Source: Pseudoflavonifractor sp. 60 (GTDB lineage Bacteria; Bacillota; Clostridia; Oscillospirales; Oscillospiraceae). From it: 46,011 bases of DNA. The position numbers and the translations under genes are program-made. The stretch is from NCBI RefSeq assembly GCF_009911645.1, contig NZ_QWKI01000112.1:1-46011 (forward strand), in the 5' to 3' direction. This document shows positions 39,093 to 46,011 of the stretch, piece by piece (position 1 is the stretch's first letter; each line of letters begins with the position of its first letter). The notes beneath the pieces were generated by a model. That model worked only from the letters and a program-made list of their open reading frames with translations. It did not search any database and was not told the DNA's origin.

Positions 39093-41372
39093 ATGCAACT
39101 GAACGAACAGCTCTGGCAGCTGACCCAGGAGCGCTTTGGCTGCGCCCCGGACCAGTGCGATGACCACCAGCTCTATGAGGCCCTGCTCCTCCTCACCCGG
39201 AACATGGCCCAGAACCGCCCCGCCCCCGAGGGCACACGGAAGCTCTACTATTTCTCCGCCGAATTCCTCATGGGAAAGCTGCTGTCCAACAACCTGCTGG
39301 CCCTGGGCATCCATGACCAGGTGAAGCAGCTTCTCGCCGACCTGGGCCGGGACCTGGGGGTCATCGAGTCCATGGAGCCCGAGCCCTCCCTGGGCAACGG
39401 CGGCTTGGGCCGTCTGGCCGCCTGCTTCCTGGACTCCATCGCCGCCCTGGGCCTGCCCGGCGACGGCGTGGGTCTGAACTACCACTACGGCCTCTTCCGG
39501 CAGAAGTTCGCCCACCGCCTCCAGACCGAGGTCCCCGACCCCTGGATCGAGGCGGACAGCTGGCTGATCCCCACCGGCGTCAGCTTTGACGTCCCCTTCG
39601 GGGGCTTCGACCTGAAGGCGGTGCTCTACGACATTGCCATTCCCGGGGCCCACAATCCCTACGCCAACCGGCTCCACCTCTTTGACGTGGCTGAGCCCGC
39701 CCCCATGCCCTGGGTTGGCATCGACTTTGACAAGGGGGACATCGCCCACCACCTCACCTCCTTCCTCTACCCCGACGACAGCGATGAGGCGGGCCGGCTG
39801 CTGCGGGTATACCAGCAGTACTTTATGGTGTCCGCCGGAGCCCAGCTGATCCTGGCCGAGCTGGAATCCCGGGGCTTCACCCCCGATACCCTGGCCGACC
39901 ACGTGGCCATCCAGATCAACGACACCCACCCCTCCATGGTCATCCCCGAGCTCATCCGCCTGCTGACCCAGCGGGGCCTCACCTTTGACGACGCCCTGGA
40001 TCAGGTCCGCCGCGCCTGCGCCTACACCAACCACACCATTCTGGCCGAGGCGCTGGAGAAGTGGCCCTTGTCCTTCATCGAGAAGGTGGCCCCCCAGCTG
40101 GTCCCCGTCATCCAGGAGCTGGACCGCCGCATGAAGCAGGCCCACCCCGACCCCCGGGTTGCCATTGTGGACAGCCAGAACCTGGTGCATATGGCCCACA
40201 TGGATATCCACTGCGGTCACTCGGTCAACGGCGTGGCCGCCCTCCACACCGAAATCCTGAAAAGCTCCGAGCTGAAGCCCTTCTACGACATCTACCCGGA
40301 GAAGTTCAACAACAAAACCAACGGCGTCACCTTCCGCCGCTGGCTGGAGGCCTGCGACCCGGAGCTGGCCGCCCTGATTGACCAGTGCATCGGCGACGGC
40401 TGGCGCAGGGACGCCAAAAAGCTGGAGGAGCTGCTGGCCTTCCAGGAGGACGAGGCCGTTCTGGACCGTCTGCTGGAGGTGAAGCAGGCCAAGAAGAACC
40501 GCCTGTGTTGGATGATGTGGGCGGAGCAGGGGATCGAGCTGGACCCTCAGTCGGTGTTCGATATTCAGGTCAAGCGGCTCCATGAGTACAAGCGGCAGCA
40601 GATGAACGCCCTGTATATCATCAGCAAGTACCTGGACATTAAGGCCGGCAGACTGCCCGAGCGGCCTGTGACCATCCTCTTCGGCGCAAAGGCGGCCCCC
40701 GCCTACACCATGGCCAAGCGGATCATCCACCTGATCCTATGCCTGCGCAAGCTCATCGACCGGGACCCCCAGGTGCGCCCCTGGCTGCGGGTTGCTATGG
40801 TGGAGAACTACAACGTCACCTGGGCGGAGCGGCTGATCCCCGCCTGTGATATCTCTGAGCAGATCTCCCTCGCCTCCAAGGAGGCCAGCGGCACCGGCAA
40901 CATGAAGTTTATGGCCAACGGCGCCGTCACTCTGGGAACCCTGGACGGGGCCAATGTGGAGATTGCCCAGCTGGTGGGAGAGGAAAATATTTACACCTTC
41001 GGCCAGCACAGCGACACGGTGATCGGCCTGTACAAGGGCGGCGAGCCCGACGGCCGGAGCTACCGCCCCCTGGACTACTACCACCGTCCGGCGGTGGAGC
41101 GGCTGGTGGACTTTTTGGTCTCCCCCGAGCTGCTGGCCATCGGCAACCCCACGGAACTGTCCATGCTGTGGCAGGATATGAAGAATAAGGACTGGTTTAT
41201 GGCCCTCCTGGATGTGGAGGACTACATCGCCGCCAAGGACCGCTGCCTCCACGATTACGGCGACCGCCGGGCCTGGGCCAGGAAGATGCTGGTCAACATC
41301 GCCAAGTCGGGCTATTTCTCCTCCGACCGCACCATTGAGCAGTACAATCAGGATATTTGGAAGCTGAAATAA
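39093..41372 (+). CDS. glgP: Glycogen/maltodextrin phosphorylase
   Basis: 759 residues, GT35 family. The pyridoxal-phosphate lysine is K605 in [20 protein letters not shown]. Other family motifs: [19 protein letters not shown] and [20 protein letters not shown]. Phosphorolysis releases glucose-1-phosphate from the non-reducing ends of alpha-1,4-glucans. ATG 39093 has AAGGAG 8 bases upstream. Last gene of the alpha-glucan cluster. Confidence 0.96.
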   Translation: MQLNEQLWQLTQERFGCAPDQCDDHQLYEALLLLTRNMAQNRPAPEGTRKLYYFSAEFLMGKLLSNNLLALGIHDQVKQLLADLGRDLGVIESMEPEPSLGNGGLGRLAACFLDSIAALGLPGDGVGLNYHYGLFRQKFAHRLQTEVPDPWIEADSWLIPTGVSFDVPFGGFDLKAVLYDIAIPGAHNPYANRLHLFDVAEPAPMPWVGIDFDKGDIAHHLTSFLYPDDSDEAGRLLRVYQQYFMVSAGAQLILAELESRGFTPDTLADHVAIQINDTHPSMVIPELIRLLTQRGLTFDDALDQVRRACAYTNHTILAEALEKWPLSFIEKVAPQLVPVIQELDRRMKQAHPDPRVAIVDSQNLVHMAHMDIHCGHSVNGVAALHTEILKSSELKPFYDIYPEKFNNKTNGVTFRRWLEACDPELAALIDQCIGDGWRRDAKKLEELLAFQEDEAVLDRLLEVKQAKKNRLCWMMWAEQGIELDPQSVFDIQVKRLHEYKRQQMNALYIISKYLDIKAGRLPERPVTILFGAKAAPAYTMAKRIIHLILCLRKLIDRDPQVRPWLRVAMVENYNVTWAERLIPACDISEQISLASKEASGTGNMKFMANGAVTLGTLDGANVEIAQLVGEENIYTFGQHSDTVIGLYKGGEPDGRSYRPLDYYHRPAVERLVDFLVSPELLAIGNPTELSMLWQDMKNKDWFMALLDVEDYIAAKDRCLHDYGDRRAWARKMLVNIAKSGYFSSDRTIEQYNQDIWKLK

Positions 41373-41446
41373 CCCTTTGTATCCAAAAGCCCGCCCTGAC
41401 TCAGCTGGACGGAAGCAGTATGCTTGAAAATCCTGTGTTTTCCAGG

Positions 41447-41480
41447 GACGGCGTGACTTCGGTCACGCCGTCTCTCCTTT
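41447..41480 (+). terminator. Terminator after glgP
   Basis: 11-bp perfect stem GACGGCGTGAC / GTCACGCCGTC (41447-41457, 41462-41472) with a TTCG tetraloop, followed by TCTCCTTT. Faces the end of the leftward regulator gene. Confidence 0.85.
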
Positions 41481-41522
41481 CATCCGCTCATCCGGCCCAG
41501 GCCGTCATGTGGGAAGAAGGCG

Positions 41523-42884
41523 CTATAGATGCTCCACCAATAAGCGGTAGATATTTCCCGGCCGGCCGGCAGTTCCGGTAACAGCCTGCCCGGACAGACA
41601 GGCAAGACCGTTTTCCTCCAGCGATGCAAGCAGGCGGTTGGCGCTCCGCAGGGAGATGTGAAGGTGCTCTGCCAGATCGGCGGCAGTAAATAAAGACTTT
41701 TTGGTCTGCTCCACCAGCAGCGTGAGCTGCTGCAATTTAACTGCCGAAATGCCTGTGCGCGCCACAACCCCACGCATACGCTCCCGCTCCTCTTTCGCCT
41801 TGGTATTCTGCGGACGCACAAAATTGACCGGTCCGGTGATGGAATTGATATTGTGTACAATGTAGGTGCAGCTCTCCTCACGCAGTCCGGCCTTTTTTAA
41901 TGCCAGTCCGGCGTTGGCCTTTGCCTCGCCGGGCGTGTAGCCATACCCAATGCCCAGGCTTACATTGCAGGCGCTGTTGTCCTGGATCAAGTGGAGAAAG
42001 GGGAGGCTTTCCAGGCAATTGCTGTAGATCATCAGGTCCTTTCGATTCATCAGAATAATAAAAGACTCATCTGACTGCTGCATCACAGCAGCCCGGGCAT
42101 CCTTTGCAAAGTAATACAATTCCTCTGCGGCCTTTAGCTTCTCATGGCTCTCCAGATACTCCCGCTGGGCCTGATAAAAAATTTCCTCCTTGGGGGTGAT
42201 CCGTAGGGCCAACACCGCCAAATTGCCCGTCTCCATTTGGGCGCGCTCCATACACTCCTGCTTCATCCTGCTCACGGTGCGAACGATATTATCTGTCGTC
42301 GGTCTGGAATAGGCGGCGGGGATGCCGTCTGCGGCCAGGCGCTCATAGACCTGGATATCGGTTGCAATGCAGCCGGCCACGGCGCCATCCAGAAAGAGCT
42401 TCCGGTGTCCCTGATGCAGTGTGTCAAAATAATTGTCCTCCAGCCGCTTGGGGTAGCGCTTTTTGAGGATATGCACATGGTTGTCGGGAATCCCCGCATC
42501 CTCAAAAACTTTTCTCACCGTGGAAGGGGAATAATTATCAATGCTGACCCGAGTGATATCCGCCCTCTGCCAGGAGAGAGAAACCAGAGAGTTCAGCAGC
42601 GACACACTGTCCTTTTCGATAAAGCCGCAGGGGATATCCGGCTCAAACAATTTTTGATACTGCTTAAATTGCAGCTCCCCGCCAAAAATCACGCCGGAAA
42701 TGCGGCTTTTCAGCTCCAGCAGTGTCTGCGCCATCTCCTCGTAATAGTCATAGCGGTCATTCTCAAAAATTTCAATCTGGAGCTCTGGAAACCGCTTCGG
42801 CACAATGTTTCGGATCAGCTCCATCCGCACATAGGTCCCTATAAAGCCGAGTTTCAGCTTACGTTCCATCGTTCTTTGCCCCAT
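41523..42884 (-). CDS. Transcriptional regulator with degenerate GGDEF-like domain and C-terminal HTH
   Basis: 453 residues. The N-terminal 180 residues (KLGFIGTYVRMELIRNIVPK) resemble a ligand-sensing domain. The middle ends VSLGIGYGYTPGEAKANAGL, the tail of a GGDEF-like fold as found in PucR/CdaR regulators, without the catalytic GGDEF. The C-terminal winged helix is SLFTAADLAEHLHISLRSAN-RLLASLEENGLA. Divergent from the M20-YfcC-HutH operon and so probably its regulator. ATG 42884 has no clear ribosome site; ATG 42869 is an alternative. Confidence 0.75.
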   Translation of the reverse strand: MGQRTMERKLKLGFIGTYVRMELIRNIVPKRFPELQIEIFENDRYDYYEEMAQTLLELKSRISGVIFGGELQFKQYQKLFEPDIPCGFIEKDSVSLLNSLVSLSWQRADITRVSIDNYSPSTVRKVFEDAGIPDNHVHILKKRYPKRLEDNYFDTLHQGHRKLFLDGAVAGCIATDIQVYERLAADGIPAAYSRPTTDNIVRTVSRMKQECMERAQMETGNLAVLALRITPKEEIFYQAQREYLESHEKLKAAEELYYFAKDARAAVMQQSDESFIILMNRKDLMIYSNCLESLPFLHLIQDNSACNVSLGIGYGYTPGEAKANAGLALKKAGLREESCTYIVHNINSITGPVNFVRPQNTKAKEERERMRGVVARTGISAVKLQQLTLLVEQTKKSLFTAADLAEHLHISLRSANRLLASLEENGLACLSGQAVTGTAGRPGNIYRLLVEHL

Positions 42885-42895
42885 TTCTTAATTTT

Positions 42896-42941
42896 CGCCA
42901 AATTATAGGCGTTTTTTGGCGTCTGAACTCCTGTCTATAAT
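42896..42941. promoter_or_regulatory. Divergent control region with inverted repeat
   Basis: CGCCAAA (42896-42902) and TTTGGCG (42915-42921) form a 7-bp inverted repeat with 12-base spacing. A minus-strand TATAAT (42907-42902) lies inside it and a plus-strand TATAAT is at 42936-42941; neither has a good -35, which fits activator-dependent promoters. Probable binding site of the divergent regulator. Confidence 0.6.
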
Positions 42942-43048
42942 ATAGCACAAGATAGAACCGTTTTCTTGAAGAAATTTTATCACACCCGACAAACTTTGAA
43001 CAGAGGAAAACGGATTCTATTTTGTAAAATTTATGGAGGTGGAGGCAC

Positions 43049-44224
43049 ATGACAGACAGCGCTGCAAAAATCGGCCAATATGTCGATCATTGCCAGGAGG
43101 ACATGATTAGCTTTTGGCGCTACCTGGTAAACTTCCAAGGCTGTGCAAAGGAAACCGCCCGCATGACAACCCTGCTGCAAACGGTAAAAAGCCGCTTGGA
43201 GCAGGAGGGGCTGCTTTGCCGGCTGATCCCATCCGGAGAGGGCATCCCCGTCTTTGCCGCGGTAGACGGGCCGGAGCGGACCGGAAAGCCCATCCTGCTC
43301 TGCGGGCACCTGGACACGGTGTTCCCCCGGGACGCCTACCCGGAAAATCCCTTTGTCATCCGGGACGGCATCGCCTATGGCCCCGGCACGGCGGATATGA
43401 AAGGCGGAGCCGTAATGATGCTGTACATTGTCAAAACCCTGCGGAGCATCGGCTTTGACCGCAACCCCATCAAGCTGCTGCTCTGCGCCGACGAGGAGAC
43501 CGGCCATGTGGGCTCCCAGACCCCCGAGATCATCCGCCAGGAGGCGGCCGGGTGCCTGTGCGCCTTCAATCTGGAGACAGGGCGGATGGACGACTGCATT
43601 GCCGTGGGACGAAAGGGAAACCTGGACTGCCACATCACGGTCCGGGGACAGGGCGGCCATGTGGGCAACGATTTTCTCGCCGGACGCAACGCCATTATTG
43701 AGATGGCCCATAAGGCGATTGCCCTCCAGGCCCTCTCCCGCTACGAGGAAGAGGGGATCATTGTCAGTGTAGACGTGATCCAGGGCGGCACCGTATCCAA
43801 CGCCATCCCGGATTTCTGCAAGATTGAGGTGGACGCCCGGTTTGACCGCGCCTGCGACCTGGAGCGCCTGAAGGGGCAGATTTCGGAGGTCTGCGGGGTC
43901 ACGTACATAGAGGGCACCCAGACCACGGTGGACTTTGTCAACGACATGCCCGTCTTTGAGAAAACCCAGGCCAATCTGGACCTGCTGGACCAGATCAATC
44001 AGGCCGCTGCGGAGTATGAGTGTCCGCCCTTCGGCATCGCCTTCCCAGGCGGAAACTCCGATGTTTCCTACATTTCTCAGGCCGGCATTCCCGCTGTCTG
44101 CGCCTGCGGCGTAAAGGGCAGCGGCGCCCACACCATGGAAGAGTGCGCCATTGTGGATACGCTCTTTCAGCGGACAAAAATCATTGCCTGCGTCATTACA
44201 AAATTGGAGGAGGGAATGTCATGA
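43049..44224 (+). CDS. M20-family metallopeptidase / deacylase
   Basis: 391 residues. Metal and catalytic residues: H87 and D89 in LLCGHLDTVFP, D116 in GPGTADMKGG, E149/E150 in CADEETGHVG, a lid domain with QGGHVGNDFLAGRNA, and a C-terminal GGNSDVSYISQAGIPAV. The family (ArgE, DapE, carboxypeptidase G2, peptidase T) hydrolyses amide bonds of peptides or N-acyl amino acids with two zinc ions. No signal peptide, hence cytosolic. Strong GGAGGTGGAGG site. The stop overlaps the transporter start (ATGA). Confidence 0.92.
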   Translation: MTDSAAKIGQYVDHCQEDMISFWRYLVNFQGCAKETARMTTLLQTVKSRLEQEGLLCRLIPSGEGIPVFAAVDGPERTGKPILLCGHLDTVFPRDAYPENPFVIRDGIAYGPGTADMKGGAVMMLYIVKTLRSIGFDRNPIKLLLCADEETGHVGSQTPEIIRQEAAGCLCAFNLETGRMDDCIAVGRKGNLDCHITVRGQGGHVGNDFLAGRNAIIEMAHKAIALQALSRYEEEGIIVSVDVIQGGTVSNAIPDFCKIEVDARFDRACDLERLKGQISEVCGVTYIEGTQTTVDFVNDMPVFEKTQANLDLLDQINQAAAEYECPPFGIAFPGGNSDVSYISQAGIPAVCACGVKGSGAHTMEECAIVDTLFQRTKIIACVITKLEEGMS

Positions 44225-45624
44225 GCAACACATTGGAAAAGAAAAGGGGCGCGCCAAATCCCATCGTAATCATTATCTGCATCATCCTGGTCAGCGCACT
44301 GGCCAGCTATGTCGTTCCCGCCGGCGTCTTTGACCGGGTGGTGGACCCCAACTCCGGGCGGACTGTGGTGGACCCCTCCAGCTTCCAGTACCCCGAGCAG
44401 AATCCCACCGGGTTCTTCGATCTGTTCAAATCCCTCACCCTGGGTCTTCAGTCCGCCAGCGACATCATCGCCTTCCTCTTTATCATCGGCGGCGCCTTCG
44501 GCGTGATGGAGGCCACCGGGGCCATCAAATCCGGCATGGGGACCCTGGTTCTGAAAATGCGGGGAAAGGAGCTGCTGCTGGTCCCTGCCTGTATGCTGAT
44601 TTTCAGCTGCGGCTCCGCCTTTGCCGCCAATGAGGAGGAGTATCTGGCCTTCCTGCCGCTGATCCTGTCCATCTGTCTGGCCATGGGCTTCGACTCCCTC
44701 ACCGCCCTGGGCATCGTATTCGGATCCACCGGAGCGGGCATCGCCTCCGGATGTACCAACGCCTTTACGGTTGGCGTGGCTCAGGGGATCGCCGGGCTTC
44801 CGGTCTTCTCGGGCATCGAGCTGCGCCTGGTCTCTCTGGCCCTGTTCTATGTCATCAATGTGACCTTTGTAACCCTCCACGCCAGAAAGGTAAAGGCGAA
44901 TCCCCAATCTAGCCCCATGTACGAGCTGGACCGCAGCCGCGCCCAGACCTTTGAGGTCAACGAGGAGGAGCGCATGACCGGTCGGCACAAGCTGGTGCTG
45001 CTGATCTTCGTGGCCACCGTCGCCGTGCCGGTGTTCGGCGTCATCCAGTATGGGTTCTATATTGACGAGCTTGCCGCTCTGTTCCTGATTATGGGAATCG
45101 CCGCTGGCCTTGTGGGCGGCCTGCGTCCGGGCCAAATTGCGGACAGCTTTGTAAATGGCTGCCACAATATGCTGTTCCCCTGTATTATGGTGGGCTTCTG
45201 CAAGGCGACCACCATCATCCTCACCGACGCTCTGATTATGGACACGGTGATCCACTTCCTGGCCGGTCTGCTGAATGGTATCCCCACCGTGCTCACCGCC
45301 TGCGGCATGTTCCTGATCCAGGCCATTTTCAACTTCCTGGTCCCCTCCGGCTCCGGACAGGCCTCCATCACCATGCCCATCATGGCTCCCCTGGCCGACC
45401 TGGTGGGCATAACCCGTCAGACCGCCGTTCTGGCCTTCCAGTTCGGAGACGCTTCCACCAACTGCATCACCCCCGCAAGCGGTATGACCATGTCCGCCCT
45501 GGCCATTGCGGGCGTCCCGCTGAACAAGTGGTGGAAATTTTTTGTTCCCCTGGTGCTGATCTGGTGGGCTGTTTGCTGTGCCTTCCTGGTCTTTGCCACT
45601 GTAACCGGCTACGGTCCCTTCTAA
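44221..45624 (+). CDS. YfcC-family carrier (C4-dicarboxylate/basic amino acid type)
   Basis: 467 residues with about 11-12 membrane helices. Begins PIVIIICIILVSALASYVVP-AGVFDR; includes FLFIIGGAFGVMEATGAI, FNFLVPSGSGQASITMPIMA and DASTNCITPASGMTMSAL, hallmarks of PF03606. It likely brings in the compound processed by the M20 enzyme. Translationally coupled to it by a 4-base overlap, with GGAGGG upstream of its ATG. Confidence 0.9.
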   Translation: MSNTLEKKRGAPNPIVIIICIILVSALASYVVPAGVFDRVVDPNSGRTVVDPSSFQYPEQNPTGFFDLFKSLTLGLQSASDIIAFLFIIGGAFGVMEATGAIKSGMGTLVLKMRGKELLLVPACMLIFSCGSAFAANEEEYLAFLPLILSICLAMGFDSLTALGIVFGSTGAGIASGCTNAFTVGVAQGIAGLPVFSGIELRLVSLALFYVINVTFVTLHARKVKANPQSSPMYELDRSRAQTFEVNEEERMTGRHKLVLLIFVATVAVPVFGVIQYGFYIDELAALFLIMGIAAGLVGGLRPGQIADSFVNGCHNMLFPCIMVGFCKATTIILTDALIMDTVIHFLAGLLNGIPTVLTACGMFLIQAIFNFLVPSGSGQASITMPIMAPLADLVGITRQTAVLAFQFGDASTNCITPASGMTMSALAIAGVPLNKWWKFFVPLVLIWWAVCCAFLVFATVTGYGPF

Positions 45625-45716
45625 TGTCCATGCGCCAGCCTGAGCTGGGCCCAGCAAAAAACGCTTTGGAAGAACTGTTTGACATGGAAAGGCCGCGGGC
45701 TGTCTCTGCTGGCTAA
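45624..45716 (+). CDS. Possible 30-residue coupled small protein
   Basis: ATG 45624 overlaps the transporter stop (TAATG). The frame starts MSMRQPELGPAKNALEELFD and ends MERPRAVSAG, then stops 29 bases before the ammonia-lyase gene. No own ribosome site beyond coupling, and no family recognised. It may be a chance frame or the remains of a gene start. Confidence 0.3.
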   Translation: MSMRQPELGPAKNALEELFDMERPRAVSAG

Positions 45717-45745
45717 GGAATAAGCTGCAAGCGAGGTTGATTGTT

Positions 45746-46011
45746 ATGATAATGACTCCAAAAGAAATCAAGCATATTGTGATAGACGGCCACAGCCTGA
45801 CGTTAGAGAGCTTTGTTGCCGTCTCCCGGTACCACGCCTCTGTGGAGCTGGCCGACAGCGCCCTGGAGGCCATAAAAAAGTCCCGCGCCCTGGCCGAGAA
45901 AATTGCCAACGAGGGCCGGGTCGCCTACGGCATTACCACCGGCTTCGGCGACTTCCAGAAGGTGGCCGTCCCCGAGGAGATGAGCAATCAGCTGTCCACC
46001 AACCTGATCCT
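45746..46011 (+). CDS. hutH: Histidine/aromatic amino acid ammonia-lyase, N-terminal part
   Basis: 88 codons before the window ends. VIDGHSLTLESFVAVSRYHA and VAYGITTGFGDFQKVAVP match the N-terminal region of histidine ammonia-lyase; the Tyr of the YGxxTGFG loop is the catalytic base. The ASG triad forming the MIO cofactor is beyond the window, so histidine versus tyrosine/phenylalanine preference cannot be judged. Start ATG 45746; ATG 45752 is possible. Third enzyme of the M20-YfcC operon. Confidence 0.85.
   Translation, partial: MIMTPKEIKHIVIDGHSLTLESFVAVSRYHASVELADSALEAIKKSRALAEKIANEGRVAYGITTGFGDFQKVAVPEEMSNQLSTNLI

Noticed and set aside
39009-40730. 573-residue open frame antisense to glgP
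   Set aside because: Composition artefact of GC-rich coding; no ribosome site and full overlap with a clear phosphorylase.
1-46011. CRISPR array or intact transposon
   Set aside because: No regularly spaced repeats and no complete transposase or terminal inverted repeats were found.

Overview
The window looks like chromosome of a high-GC, low-G+C-lineage-type anaerobe of the Clostridia, most likely an Oscillospiraceae gut bacterium (Flavonifractor / Pseudoflavonifractor / Lawsonibacter type). This is inferred from the GC-rich coding sequence with strong AGGAGG ribosome sites, sigma-A promoters with 17-nt spacing, YesM/YesN-type signalling, SLH domains, a DUF3048 lipoprotein and an ABC sugar importer without its own ATPase gene. 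No rRNA or marker gene settles the genus.

Layout. 1-6360: the end of pgi, release factor 2 (prfB, without the usual programmed frameshift), a small XRE regulator followed by four related small membrane proteins, an RluA-type pseudouridine synthase and a phosphoglucomutase. 6360-8800: a sigma-region-4-like regulator with a small partner, tRNA-Thr and tRNA-Tyr, a P-loop ATPase and an AT-richer lipoprotein. 8940-14221: a 2-keto-3-deoxygluconate-type kinase facing a sensor kinase / AraC-type response regulator / sugar-binding lipoprotein set. 14300-20730: a secreted cyclase-family protein, a DUF3048 lipoprotein, a 5'-truncated beta-helix/SLH gene, mgtE with a long structured leader, a YgjV-acetyltransferase-like fusion and trmB.

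20850-27000 is the most accessory part. Directly after tRNA-Pro lies an AT-rich type II restriction-modification operon (two methyltransferases flanking a PD-(D/E)XK nuclease), then a zinc-ribbon gene broken by an in-frame TAG, mobile-element debris, a diguanylate cyclase / PilZ pair and the stump of a tyrosine integrase. A TetR gene and a FeoA-FeoB fusion follow. 31600-32970 is a second small accessory patch: a ribbon-helix-helix gene, an unknown gene, an XRE gene with a palindromic operator, and another short gene cut by TAG.

33000-41480 is a coherent alpha-glucan module: binding protein, two permeases, LacI regulator, 4-alpha-glucanotransferase and glycogen/maltodextrin phosphorylase. A LacI-type operator cluster sits just downstream of the first promoter. 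Imported maltodextrins would be rearranged by MalQ and phosphorolysed by GlgP to glucose-1-phosphate, which the PgcA-type mutase at 4581 can convert to glucose-6-phosphate. 41520-46011 is a divergent regulator with a degenerate GGDEF-like domain facing an M20 peptidase / YfcC-type carrier / histidine ammonia-lyase operon, probably for import, hydrolysis and deamination of a histidine-containing or related compound; the last gene runs off the window.

I did not find a CRISPR array, an intact transposase, a prophage or a replication origin. The best candidates for new biology are the XRE plus four-membrane-protein cluster with its duplication scar, the restriction-modification operon with a self-complementary promoter box, the unclassified mgtE leader, and the sensor set without a transporter.
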